Of a stretch of 64,000 nucleotides of DNA, positions 47,691 to 59,830 are shown one piece after another; position 1 is the stretch's first letter, and each line of letters starts with the position of its first letter. The DNA comes from Taeniopygia guttata (Eukaryota; Chordata; Aves; Passeriformes; Estrildidae): positions 55,587,001-55,651,000 of the forward strand of contig NC_133024.1 in the NCBI RefSeq assembly GCF_048771995.1, written 5' to 3'. The notes under the pieces were generated by a model, which was not told where the DNA came from, ran no database searches, and was given only the letters and a program-made list of their open reading frames with translations. Position numbers and translations under genes: made by a program.

Positions 47691-48844
47691 AACTACACCA
47701 AACCATGAGGCCATGAACAAATAGCTGCTATAATTTCTGTCCCTCTCTCCTTTCAAGATACAGTAATTTTCACACAAATGCATTTTCCATATGTTTATGT
47801 ACATTTTTGAGAGTATTCTGTTCTTGGTAATCCTGATGAGAAACCAGATAAGTTGTTTGAAGAATGACAATTTAGTCTTTATCTCAGATGTATGGTAAAC
47901 TGTTCAGCTGTTTTATTTCTCACAATGCAAAATCTAGAGAGCCCTCAATGCAAGTTTCATACAGCAGTTTTTGAATAAACAAAGGAAGTACTTTGTCATA
48001 TCACGCATGTAATTAAATTGTGGAACTCATTGCTGCAAGATGTTTCAGGATCCAACAGTGTAATTAGAATACTAAAAGGACTGTGGTCAGCCCCATTTTC
48101 TCTATTGAACACAGAAGTCTGGAGCCTTCATACCCAGGTAGATGAAGTAAGTCTTCATCTCTTACTACCTAGTCAGGTAGTAAGACTCAGGCTCTTACTA
48201 TTGCAAGTGCATACCAGGAGAAAGGACACTCTAGGCATGCCAGTCCCTCATACTCATGACTGTTGAAGGAACGATGCTGGACCTGGTGAATCCTTGTCCT
48301 AATATGATCTGCTGTTTTATGGTAGCTGCACTGGACTAAATTCAGGTCCAGCATTGCATTAATTATTTCCTGTGTCTTTCACTGAATGCCAGAAAAAGGG
48401 AGAATGAGAAGGAAAAAAAAAAACAAAACTGATTTTGGTTTTTTCTTTTTTTTCTCTCCCTCAAAAAATACAAAATTAACTTGAGTTTGAGGCAAACATA
48501 AATCATGAGGTTTCTTATTCTTTTAAGAAAAGACGAGTTTCTAGCCATAAGCAAGTAACTTTCTATTCTAGCAGTCTATAAGGGACAAACTCAGTGCTTA
48601 TTCATTATGTGGACAAAGGATTGTTTTGACATTGCTTTTTAATTTTAATATCTTCTTGATATACCCCACACTTCCTTTGCATGGAACTGACCTTGTCCTG
48701 TGGAATAATAAACAGAGATAGGAAGTTAAATATATTTTTTTACAGTTTGCAATTCCTAAGATCTTCCTTGATAGGAAAGTATTTTTCCATCAGTAACTTT
48801 ATGAGAAATCAACCCTTCTCCTAATTTTATAGGTAGTTTGTACA

Positions 48845-48876
48845 CTTAAGTGACAGCCTGTAAACTGTCACTTAAG
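48845..48876. repeat. Perfect hairpin, 12-bp arms
   Basis: CTTAAGTGACAG and CTGTCACTTAAG flank the 8-base loop CCTGTAAA. Confidence 0.9.
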
Positions 48877-51800
48877 CAGAAATCTTACTGGCTTATCTGT
48901 AACATTCCTTAGTAGCTTTGTGACACAGCTAGTGTGACAAATCAGTTAATATGTACCACTAAGAAAAATCCTGAAGCAACTGAAAAAAAGCAACTTGACC
49001 ATACAATTTTCTTCTAGTTCTAGATTATAGAGAATTATAATTTTCTAGGTGCCATTTAGGGAAGTGAAAGTGGTTTGAGGTTAGGATCTGAGATCTTATG
49101 AGGTCACACTGGGTGAGACATGTTCAGCACACATCCTCACACTTTTCATGTCCTTACTCTCTGTGTGGCTTATGGGAACTTCACTCATTTCAACTTCTTC
49201 CCAGAGCTTTTATGACCCTGAGAATTTTCTCTGCTCAGTTTGTAGGATTATATTTTTCTACAAACTATTTCCTCTGAAATGACTGGCTTCTTCTGCCAAC
49301 ATTTCTGTCATCACTAATAAAGGATAGCACTGGAGAATGCCATTTTCCACAGTTTAGTACAGTATTATTTGTTGCCTCTCTCTGTTCCTCCTTGGTAATA
49401 CACTGACTGAGCCAGAGCAACTGACCTGATGGTTTCATCATCTGGGATTTCAGACCTGTCTTTTCAGTCACAGTACTTGTAGTATCTGGGGATCAGGGTC
49501 AATATCAGTCCTTGGCAGAGTTTTTACATTTCAGGGTACTATCTTGTCTGCCTGATTTACAGATAGTTTCTCAGGAGCTGACAAGAGTGAGCTTCAAGTA
49601 CATTTTCTTCAGCTGTAAGATTGGAAGAAAATGTTAGTCAGAGCAAGCAGATTATCTAAACAGAGCCTGATGAGTCTGTGTCCCTACTCATTGATCTTTC
49701 TTAATCCACGTTTGCTTAATTCACTCTAATCCATGACCTTTGCTCCCACTTTAGCTTTGCAGTGTCCCACATTCAGCAGCACATCAGGCCTCAGCAGAGT
49801 GTCAGTGCATTCTTCAAAAAATTTCCATCCATAGCCATTGCCAAAGATAGGCAACCTGGCAGCAGCCAGGTTAACTGGTGTTTCTTTACAGAAGATTAAA
49901 GTAATAACAGCTGTAAAATGATTATGCCTTGTTAAGATTAGAGTTCTCTCCCTATGTAGGGGTGCCAATGATTTCTTGTGTTTTAAAAATTGTCTTTGAA
50001 ATGATAAAATAAAGGGCAATTGAATTGTAGAACATAGCCAATGCATCAGCTAGTATATATTAGTATCAGGCAGTGGCTTTGTGATAACAATATCATCAGA
50101 AGTGAAAAATTTAGCTCCTAGTTTGTAACAGAAAAGTTTGTGAAACATACAGAAAACTGGAAGCTTTGGTGAAGTAAAAGTATTTTTTTTTCTGAAAAAG
50201 TAAAAGACAGGGATGTATAACTTTGTATTTTTTTAATGGATTCCACCAGTTAACATAAAGTAGCTTTTTCGTTACAGGGTTTCTTGCATATTAGAACATA
50301 ATAGTAAAATATGGTATTATATAAAAGCTTTTCAGGTGACCTTCAACCTTGGAAATGCAGATAAGTTTCACTCCAGAGCAGAACTGTGAGTCACTATATA
50401 CAGATGACCTAAAACAAGAAAAGTTTTGTTGGGGCTTTTTGTTTGTTTATTTGCTTGTTTGTTTTCATGGGCATACTTTGTATTCTTTAGCATCCATTTG
50501 CGACACACTCCTTGGAATCTCATTTATAAATTATATACTCTTCTGCCTGCCTTCATTTGCACAGTGTATCATATACAAAATGATCATGTAGCTTCGAGTC
50601 TCTCCAGTGTACTTTAAACAGGTATTATCTTATGCATCTTTAAGCACATTGAACTTAGAACAAGAGTGGCCCAACATAAATTGAAATGGATAATTAGAAG
50701 AAACACAGGTAGAGCCAGAACAAAGAAACAACAAATGCAGATAAAAATGTTAGACAAAATGGTTCTGAAGAGTTGCATGCAATAACTCTGCAAGCCCTGG
50801 GGTAGTTGCACAGTAACTTGAACACATAGTACTTCATGTAGCAAATAGAAAATGACACTTGCCAGAATCTGACCTTGACAGAAACATTTGAGTAATATTC
50901 GTAGTATGATCAAACAGCTTCCTTATTATTTTAGGCAGTAAGAGGTCTTCTAGAAAGCTCTGTCTGCTAATTTTTATTATGCTCTGTATTTTCAGAAATA
51001 GAAGGAAGAGTGTGTTGGAAATATACGACATTTAGTTTTTTACCCTTTTTATTTAGGTTCTTGCTTGGTCTGCACTACATGAGTATCTGAGCAGTTTACA
51101 AATATTGATTTCTTTCTTTTGCAGGGGAACATAATTATTGTTGCAAGATAGAAAACAGAAAACTGAGGCGTAAAGAAATTGAAATTAAGATCTTTAAAGG
51201 TATTTAAGAACCTAGAAAACAAACTGGGCAGAACTGATAGGTTTCAGTCTAAGAAAATGGCAGGATGTCAAGCTCTCCATTCAAGATAAATTATTTTTTT
51301 CAATTTAATATCCTGTTACTATACATGCCAAGGAGAATCACCAAATTGCTTGTACTGGGCAGAAAGGAGATGCAAGATTTACAAGTAATATTTAGGCTGG
51401 GAGAGAACACAGATGTAAATTCTTCTGCATTGTATCCTATTGGTTAAATCACTTTTCAAGGAAAAAAAAAATTTCTCACCCATATTAGCATAGAGGACCT
51501 CCAATTCTGTCTCTTGGAAAAGGAGGAATTAGATGATTAATTTGGAGGTCCCTTACCACTAAGCCTCTTGTATTTTGTGCTCAAGAACAGAAACATCACA
51601 GCACCAAAAGAAAAGTAACGGAGAAGAGACTTGGGCATGCACTGGGCATACATTTTTATTTTTACTACCTACTACTATTGCTCTATTTCTATTGCCTGGG
51701 CACTGTGATGACAAGTCTATCTTTTAGCTTCTTTTCATGGACTGCTTCAGCACTCAAATATATCTAATGTAAAATTCACAAAAAAACAACCAGATCAGGT

Positions 51801-52978
51801 TTTATAATTACTCAGGTCTATGTCCTGGCCTTTAAGCTGCGATATCAGGTTTCCCCTTGACTCATTTACTTCCCCCATGATTCTTATAATCTTGGCTAAA
51901 TATTGGGGGTATCTCAGCAGCTGATGTAGTGGGGTCTGTTTATTGTTTTGCATTCCCACACAGTCTGTAATCTGAAAGGTACATGCCTAACAGGCAAGAT
52001 CTCTATTGCTTGGATAGAAGTCATGGGACCCTTTTCTTCCATTTCCTTCTTAGCTCCTGCCTCACCTGCTGACTCTGGTTTGGGATTTTTTAGTTGGTTG
52101 GGTGGGTTTTATTCATTTTTTTCCCTCCTGAAACACTTGTCATTGCTATGTATCGTGATTGACATATTTAGCCCTGAGATACAAAGAGAAGCAAACGTGA
52201 GAGTTGTAGCACATAATCACCTCACTCAGGTACCCAACCATCTATAGTTAAAATCAACGACTTAATTATTAAGACTGGAGTTGCCTTAGGTTTTTCCATA
52301 GTTAGTACAGCAAAACAGGCCTCTCCAGAGACAGTGTCTCTCATTGGGACTGAAAGAGTCTCCAGAGAGATTCTATATTCAACCTCTTAATTACGTTTTA
52401 AAATTCTAAAAAAATAACTTTAAAGTTAATTAGACATTTGAATCTAGGTGAGCTGAATTCTACTCATATTAAGAAAGGACTGGACCTTTTTATATTTATT
52501 GTGTATTAATTACTCTACTATTGTTCCTTATAGAAATGTCTGATTCCAGTGGATTTCTTGTAGCTCATTAGTGTTATTTAAGTATGAGGTAATTTGTTCC
52601 TCCTGCTCAGTTTTGGTCTTAGTGTAGTGGCTGCCTGTGATTTAAAAACGTTTGCTCCCAAGTTCTCTTCTGACCAAAGCACTTCCTTCCTAAATTAAAT
52701 CCAAGTGTATTTCTCTGGATTGCACACCCCAACAAATGTTTCTGTAGACTTTACAGATTAGAGTGTTTTTTTTCCCCCTGCCCTGCCTAGTCCATTATTG
52801 TCTACTAGGCTGAAGAACTTCCTACACCCCCTTGTCCTTCGTTACTGCCTCAAAATATGTGATACATGGCCACATTTTCATGCTATAAAAAAACATTCAG
52901 GTGAGCCAAAACACAATTCACTCATTATTTCTGACATGTTATTTAAACTTCTTTCCTCAAACCTCAAATCAATAATTA

Positions 52979-53077
52979 TATATACACACACATACACACA
53001 CACTGACACAGACCAACAAAAATGTAAATATGCATTTATATACACACTCCCTCTCTCTCTCTCTCTCTCTCTCTCTT
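52979..53077 (+). repeat. Compound TA/CA and CT microsatellite
   Basis: Interrupted TA and CA repeats at 52979-53008 are followed by a pure CT run of about 27 bases at 53051-53077. Confidence 0.9.
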
Positions 53078-55251
53078 TATTTAAAAATGGTTTGTATAAA
53101 CTGTGCTAGGTCCAGACAGGCTCTAAAGCAAGAACTGCTCATGCAAATACAACTAATCTGCCCTAGAGGAGGCTTTTTCTGAGGCTTGCTGCCAAGCTTC
53201 CCCTCCCCGGGGTGGATGCAGTTAGAAGAGCAGATCTATTCTGATTTACTACAAATTATACCCACAACTTTATATTGCATGTCACCAGGCTGTTATTTTT
53301 GTTCTTCTTTTTCTATTTTATATTTCATGTACCTTTCTCATCATTTTACTGTAAACTCCTTAGGGTAGGGTTTATTTTTACAAGAGACTTATAGAGCCCC
53401 TTTCCATTAAGCAAGACCATGAAAGCAATGCACTAGTCCCAACAAAATAATCTGGAAACTGCTTTAATTAGCCAAAAGAAAAATATACTAATATAGTATA
53501 TTAGACATAATTTATTTAAGTAAAAAAGTCCTTTAAAAGATACAAAGGCTAGAAATTGGGGGTTTTTTTGGAAGGGTTGTTTTGTTGGCTGCTTTTTTTT
53601 TTTAATAATCCCAGAAGAAAATTTATGTAATACTTCATTATACACAATCTAATTCATAATTATTTCCTTTAAAAGATTTTTATGGATATGTACATACATT
53701 GAACATGAATGCCTGTAGGGCTGAGGAAGTCCAACTTCTTTATTCTTTTGGGCACACTGGAACCATAACTTAAATTTTCACATTCTTAGAGCAAGAACAA
53801 ATGAAGGTAAACAATAAAATTTGCAATAAAGTTAAAATTATGAGACACTTCTTCTGTCTGCATAACCTTTGGAAAATATTAGCTAATTATATTTAACATA
53901 GAATGAGAACATAATTCCTGCTGTTTTGACAAGTAACAAATTCCATATTATCACTTTGTAAATAATATTATTAAAAACAGTTGTCCTTGTCTGTAGTCTC
54001 TACTTTGTAAAAAAAAAAAATTAATTTGAGGCCCGTCATTCACTATGATGTGCATCAGAATATCAAAGAAGCAGTCTGAAGATGCTGAAAGCTGAAAATC
54101 CTGTACACCCTCCACACAGAGGGAGAAATTTGGTGTTGTAATAAGAAGATAAAAGTAAAGGTTTGTGAAGTCTGTGGTAGCAACATGATCTCTTGTGATA
54201 ATCAGATTTTCAGTCATGATTAATTTGACTCAGTTATTCTACTAATAATATTATCTTGACTATAATCTAAACATAATATTGGTTTCCATTGAGAAATACA
54301 AATTGTACATTATTAAGCATTTTTAATTTTTATTAGTTTACTAATTAACTGTATTACTCATCTTTTTTATTCTTAAAAATTCCATTGAGAGATTAATTTT
54401 AATTCTTCATGTTTAAACACATCATCTTTCATCCAAAGATCCAAAGGTGCTTCACTTTACAAATACTAATTTGTACTCTATGAATGATCTCACAGCAGTC
54501 CAATGAGATATATTACTAGATGTTATTTTTTGAGGTTGTTTTTCAAAGTAAAATGTTTACATCCTTCAGCAGGATATAATAATATGAGCATCTACATGTT
54601 TGCAGAGTTCTTTTCAAGTTGAGGGACAGCACTTGCTGGTAGCACAAAGATTCGATCCATGCAGTAGCTATACTGAAAAATAATAGCTCACATTAAAAGA
54701 AGGAAGACTTTTTTCCATTAACTTCAGAGGGGTCAGGTTTTCATTTAATAATAGCTAATGGTAGGAGTGTCAGAGACAGATATAGAAAAGGAACAGTCAA
54801 AATCATCAGATATTCTGTCTACTAGTGAGATGCAGAACACACACAGAAGTTTGATGTAGGTTGTTTCCCAATTGCATTCTTAATGTTTGTTCTCTGTTAA
54901 AAAAAAGTATGTGCGTAAGAGTGTTGCGCCCTTCAAATGTGAGCCCAAACCAAATGCTGGAACAGTCTGGATCCTTAAAGCTAAGAAACAACACAGCAGT
55001 AAGAACCTACTTTCATGGGGATGATGCAGTGGAGACCTCTGTTGATTACATGCCATCATTGTAACCACACTTCAGAATTGATGAGCAGTCAAATGAGTCA
55101 TGACAGCAAGTGTGACTACAGAAAGTTTATAGACTGCTACCATCCATGGCATTTACCTTTTTACATTCAGGTACATAAAAAAGCAGAGCTAATTTTTACT
55201 TTTCTTTAAACAATCTAGAGTAATTTATTTTTCATTTTTTAATCCACATTT

Positions 55252-55315
55252 AAACCAAGATAATGGAAACCAGAATGTGGACCAAACCAAGATAATGGAA
55301 ACCAGAATGCGGATC
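55252..55315 (+). repeat. 32-bp tandem duplication
   Basis: A unit starting AAACCAAGATAATGGAAACC occurs at 55252-55283 and 55284-55315, differing at only two or three bases near the end of the second copy. Confidence 0.92.
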
Positions 55316-55439
55316 TTGTAGTTGAGGGAAAACTACTTAAATATGTGCTATAATTGTTAAACGTATGGTTAAACCATATATGATGTTCTTAGAAATACTA
55401 TAACAAGACTTTGTGTTAATCAGATCTATGCACAGAGAC

Positions 55440-56975
55440 AGAGCCTGCCTGCAGGCCTATGATTTTACTGGCATCGTGGATGAGAAACTGACTGAGAGCT
55501 TATGGATCAGGATTAAAGGGAGGGGAGGCCATATGACCAGCAAGGCTGAGCACATGAGCCCCTCTATAGATAAATAGGAGCGTCACAATTCCTGGTCTGA
55601 ATGGGGAACTCCAACCAGCCTAATGTCTGTTGTAGGAACAACATATCCAGGCATAAGCAATCCAGGAGGTTACTGAAATGCATTGATGACAGCTTCCTTC
55701 TCCAAGTAATAAAGGTGCTACGAGGAGAGGTTCTGTGTGGGACCTTAATCTCACCAGCATGGAAAGGTTGCTGGGGATCGTGAAGATCAAGGAAGGCCTT
55801 GTATGGAGTGATGATGAAAAGGTGGAAATTGAGATCCTTAGGGCAGTGAGCAGGATGTGCAGCAAGCTGAGCCTGTCAGCCTCACCTCCATGCCTAGTAA
55901 GGTGATAGAACAATTATTCCCAGATTTCATCTACAAGCATGTAGAGAAATAGAAGAGTAGAGAAGTGGACAGTGAGGGTGATTGAGGACTGCTGAATGGT
56001 AGGTCTCAGTGACACCGAGTCTGGCTGAAGGCATGTACCTACCAGTGTTCCCCAGCATTCAGTACTGGATCCAGTCTTGTTCCACTTAATCATCAAAGAC
56101 CTGGATGAAGGGACAGAGGCCACCCTTAGGAAGTTTGCAGATAGAACTGGGGGGAGTGACTGACACACTAGCAAGCTGTTCAGGTCAGTGAGACCTGGAC
56201 AGGCTGGAGAGGAGCCCAGTCAAGTGCATCAAAGGCAAATTCAGGGTCCTGCACCTGGTTATGAGCAACCTCAGGCATCAGTACAGGCTGGGGGCTGACC
56301 TGCTGGAAAGCAGTTCTGTGGAGAAGGACTGGGGGTCCTGGAGGACAACAAGATATGTGTGAGCCAGCAGTGTGTCCTGAGGGCCAAGAAGGCTAATATT
56401 CCTGGTCTGCATTAGGAAGAGCATTGCCAGCAGGTCGAGGGAGGTGACTCTGCCCCTCCACTCAGCCCTGGTGAGGTCTCACCCAGAGTGCTGTGTCCAG
56501 CTCTGTGCTCCCCAGTCCAAGAAAAGGAACTGTGGCAGAGAGTCCAGCAGAGGGTTCTGAAGACGATTAAGGGACTGGAACATCTCCCTCAGGCTGAGGG
56601 AGTTGGGACTATTTAGCCTGGAGAAGATGCAACTGAGAGGGATTTTATCAATGCATATAAATATATTTCAGGCAGATTTCAAGAGGACTGAACCAAATTC
56701 TATTCAGTGATGCCCAGTGAAAGGGCAAGGGAAAACAGGAACAAACTGAAACACAGAAGTATCATCTGAATATAAGGAAAAGATTTTTTACTGTGAGAGT
56801 GACAGACATGTTCTCATGGAGCATGCTGCCCAGAGTTGTTGTAGATTCTGCTCCTCTGGAGATATTAAAAACCAGCCTGGACACAATCCTGTGCAACCTG
56901 CTCTAGCAGGGAAGCTGAATTAGATGATCTCCAGAAGCCCCTTTCCATCCCAACCAGTCTGTATGAATCAGTATA
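55440..56975 (+). mobile_element. CR1 LINE, 3' half including the degraded reverse transcriptase end
   Basis: This is a sense-oriented copy. The coding part is recognisable by TCATCAAAGACCTGGATGAAGG and AGGAAGTTTGCAGATAGAACTGGGGG, which match the C-terminal region of CR1 ORF2 (the DDTKLGG-type segment). It is followed by GACCTGCTGGAAAGCAG, then GGTGAGGTCTCACCCAGAGTG, TTTAGCCTGGAGAAG and the terminal repeat degenerated to TCTGTATGAATCAGTAT. Stops and frameshifts interrupt the frame, so it is inactive. The 5' boundary is approximate. Confidence 0.88.
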
Positions 56976-58213
56976 AAATACATGACTAAGAAAAAGAAGT
57001 ATGCGTACCTGAAACAATGTCCTTGGGTACAGGGCTTACCTTAGGGCATTGCTCAAGGCTCTCTCATTGGAATCAGAGATCAGATGCTTGGCAATTCAAT
57101 GGACTGAGTCAATTATGTTAAAAAAAGACAGTGGAACATTCATAAAGTGCATATAACAGCTGCATGAAATGGCAATATGCTATTATTACAAGGAAAATAA
57201 AATAGATCATTATAAATGAAACACGCAGAGGATTGTTATCAGCAGAACAATTGTTATGTATTGAGCCATCAGAAACACCCACTTGGAAATCCTTAACAAA
57301 ATGCTTAACATTTTATAAATAGAATTTCCAGGGAATTTAGAGATCAATACAACTGTCTAGTCACCTTCCACCTGTCTGGAGCTGCCTTCCAATAAGAGTA
57401 AAAGAGGGAAACAATTTAAGTAGCTTTAAAGTGGAGCTTAATACATTTTTGAATGGATTACAGGAAACAGGAAATGCCTGTTAGAGGAGAGAATAGGAAT
57501 CAATGGCCTAGGAAACCTTTCAGTATCATATCTTGTGCTCCAGAAACCTTTTTTATTGCCTTTTCTCCAGTAAGCATAGATTCATCACAGAAGACAGGGT
57601 GTTTTTTGTTAAAACACCCTATTGTTAAGAAGTTGTTCTAGCTAATAGTGGTGTTTCATGAGCATTTACTCTTCGAGTAATTCTTATATTAACCCTGTTG
57701 TAGTGGAATAGGAATCCATACTTCATGAGCCACTGTTTGTAATCACCAGTAGAAATATCTAATATCAATAGCTAGAATGTAGCAGGGCCTTATATCAGGA
57801 GCAGTGTGAAAACTGGATCAGGAGCAGTTGCTCTTCAATTGCCTGTGCCAACTGAAATCAGATGAAATTTGAACATTTATTTTCTTTGGTCACAACTAGA
57901 ATTTACATGTACACTCTCAGTAGGAAGGCCTATTAAAAAACAAATCATTTCTGGGGTTAAATCTGTGTTTATTCATCCGCCTTACATGCACCCCCAAGGA
58001 ATATCTACACGCATAAAGAGGAGAAGAAGCCCTCAAGGTCAAGTGGGGATCCAAGGGAATTCTTCCTATTCTAGCTGAAGAACAGGTTAAAAAACAATCA
58101 ATGCAAATTCTTGGCTGATGTGCTGCAAGTTTCTCATTATGGTAATTAGTGACGCATGAACACTGTTAGACTTTGCTGCATGTTATATCCCTTAATGCTC
58201 ACTATTTATTGTA
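56976..58213. other. Gene-free AT-rich DNA
   Basis: Only a small hairpin at 57596-57620 (AGGGTGTTTT, loop TTGTT, AAAACACCCT) stands out. No gene is seen. Confidence 0.55.
57596..57620. repeat. Perfect hairpin, 10-bp arms
   Basis: AGGGTGTTTT and AAAACACCCT flank TTGTT. The loop and arms partly consist of T and A runs, so it is less surprising than the other hairpins. Confidence 0.75.
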
Positions 58214-58510
58214 GTGTCCAGAAGCCCTAACAGGAACACTGAACTGATGCAGCACAGCTGGGAGGCTGACAGGGCTGCAGCAGGAGGAAATGCTGCTGCT
58301 GGTCTTGAAAAGGGACCTGAGCACCTCTTGTTCCCTCCATCTTCTCAAGGGGCTCCAGCTACTGAAATGGAGTGAGGGAGCAAAACCATCACCCCTGTTG
58401 GGCTCGAGCTATGGTGCTGCCCTTGGGGACTTTGATCTGTCTGTGGCATGGGAGTCCTCTCCTTGCACTTTATAATAAATAACCTCTCATTCTTTAAAAA
58501 GACCTTATAA
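58214..58510 (+). mobile_element. GC-rich block, probable LTR or retroposon fragment
   Basis: About 300 bp with clearly higher GC than its flanks. It starts with TGTCCAGAAGCCC and ends near CTTTATAATAAATAACCTCT, which contains an AATAAA signal. This layout resembles the U3-R part of an LTR. I could not assign a family. Confidence 0.4.
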
Positions 58511-58825
58511 AATATGTGAGGAGTAATGTGAATATTATTCTTTTTTTCTTATCTGGTTCTAAACATTTCAGTTGTCATTCAGAAGCAGGTCACCCATTTG
58601 TAAATGTGGCCCTTGTTATATTGCCAGGGACAGAGAGACTTCAGACAATCTGCTGTGTAAAGGCTGATTGCGCAAGTTTAAGCTGCCTGAGGGCTGCTTT
58701 TACTTATCTTACTGATTTCTCTGAAACTCGAGGAGAGAGGAGGTTCTGTAATAAAACTGATTCAATCTATTTATCTTATTTTTCCCTTTGCCACTTCTGA
58801 ACAGCTACCAAACCCTCTGTTTGGG

Positions 58826-58898
58826 TTGACCTGCTGGAAAGCAGTGCTGTGGAGGACTGGGGGTCCAATTGGACAATAGTGAGTCAGAAGTGTGTCTG
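58826..58898 (+). mobile_element. CR1 LINE internal fragment
   Basis: TTGACCTGCTGGAAAGCAGT, GGACTGGGGGTCC and GTGAGTCAGAAGTGTGTC match the same CR1 segment as 56297-56378 in the larger copy, in the same orientation and with a shorter middle part. Confidence 0.75.
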
Positions 58899-59669
58899 TT
58901 GTTGTCTTTTAGCTATTAAAAGTGTTTTACCAAAATACTTTTCTGAAATAATTAATGTATACATCACATTAGTTAAAGAAGCTATGCATCAAATGCTTGG
59001 CTGAAGATTAGAAAACTGTTTTATCTTTTAGTTAATTGAAACTTCATTTCTAAGCTTATGCTTACTACTCTAATACAAATGTTAGAAGTTAATCTTTTAA
59101 GTCTAACTATACACCTAGTCTTTCCTAATGTCAGGGAGACAGAAGGCTTCATCAGAGATTTATCTCATTCCATAACAGACATATAAGACATTTCAAATAA
59201 ACTATGCTCATGAGGTTCTGTTTTGTTCTTGTAGGTCTAGGCTCAATAGGTTACCATGTCTAGGTTAGGCAGAGTAATGCATAGGTTAGACAAAATGGAT
59301 TACACAGTACAAAGTAGTGAAATGTGATTTACATGCTTCACCCAATATGGGTAAAATAAAATGCTGAGATTTAAAGGCAAGATTTGCCTAGATGCCGTCA
59401 ACCACAAGCAGATGGTTGGCATTTTAATGTAAATGCAATATAAAGCAATAGTAGCCAAAAATATTGGTGTGTATCATGTGCAAATTTGTGTTTCAGCAGA
59501 TAGACATAATGAGTCAGTAACAAGAAATTATGTATCTGATAAAACGGTCAGCTTAATATATGAAATAGGGCAGAATGAGAATTTTTGTGCATTATATGCT
59601 CCTGAAATGATGAAATAATTGTTATCAGGGTGTTGGTTGCACAGCTACTCTTTCTGCTATTTTAAACTA

Positions 59670-59830
59670 CAAAAAAAACCCAAACAAAACAAAACAAAAC
59701 CAAAAAAAAACTAAAACAAAGCAACCAAACTACCACCAAACAAAAAAAAAAACCCAAAAAACAAAAAACAACCAAAAACCAAAACTAACTACCTACAAAA
59801 ATACCTTACAAGCCCAAACACACCAAATAA
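59670..59830 (+). repeat. A/C-only low-complexity tract
   Basis: For about 160 bases the plus strand is almost entirely A and C (AAAACAAAACC, CCAAAAACCAAAAC and similar), with very few G or T. It is an imperfect CAAAA-type simple repeat. Confidence 0.85.

Larger units (their letters stand above)
47691..55430. other. Gene-free AT-rich DNA
   Basis: No coding sequence is recognised. It includes the hairpin at 48845-48876, the CA/CT microsatellite region near 53 kb and the 32-bp duplication at 55252-55315. Confidence 0.55.

Noticed and set aside
54640-54665. tRNA B-box-like sequence (AGATTCGATCC)
   Set aside because: No matching A box or cloverleaf-forming sequence lies upstream at the required distance.
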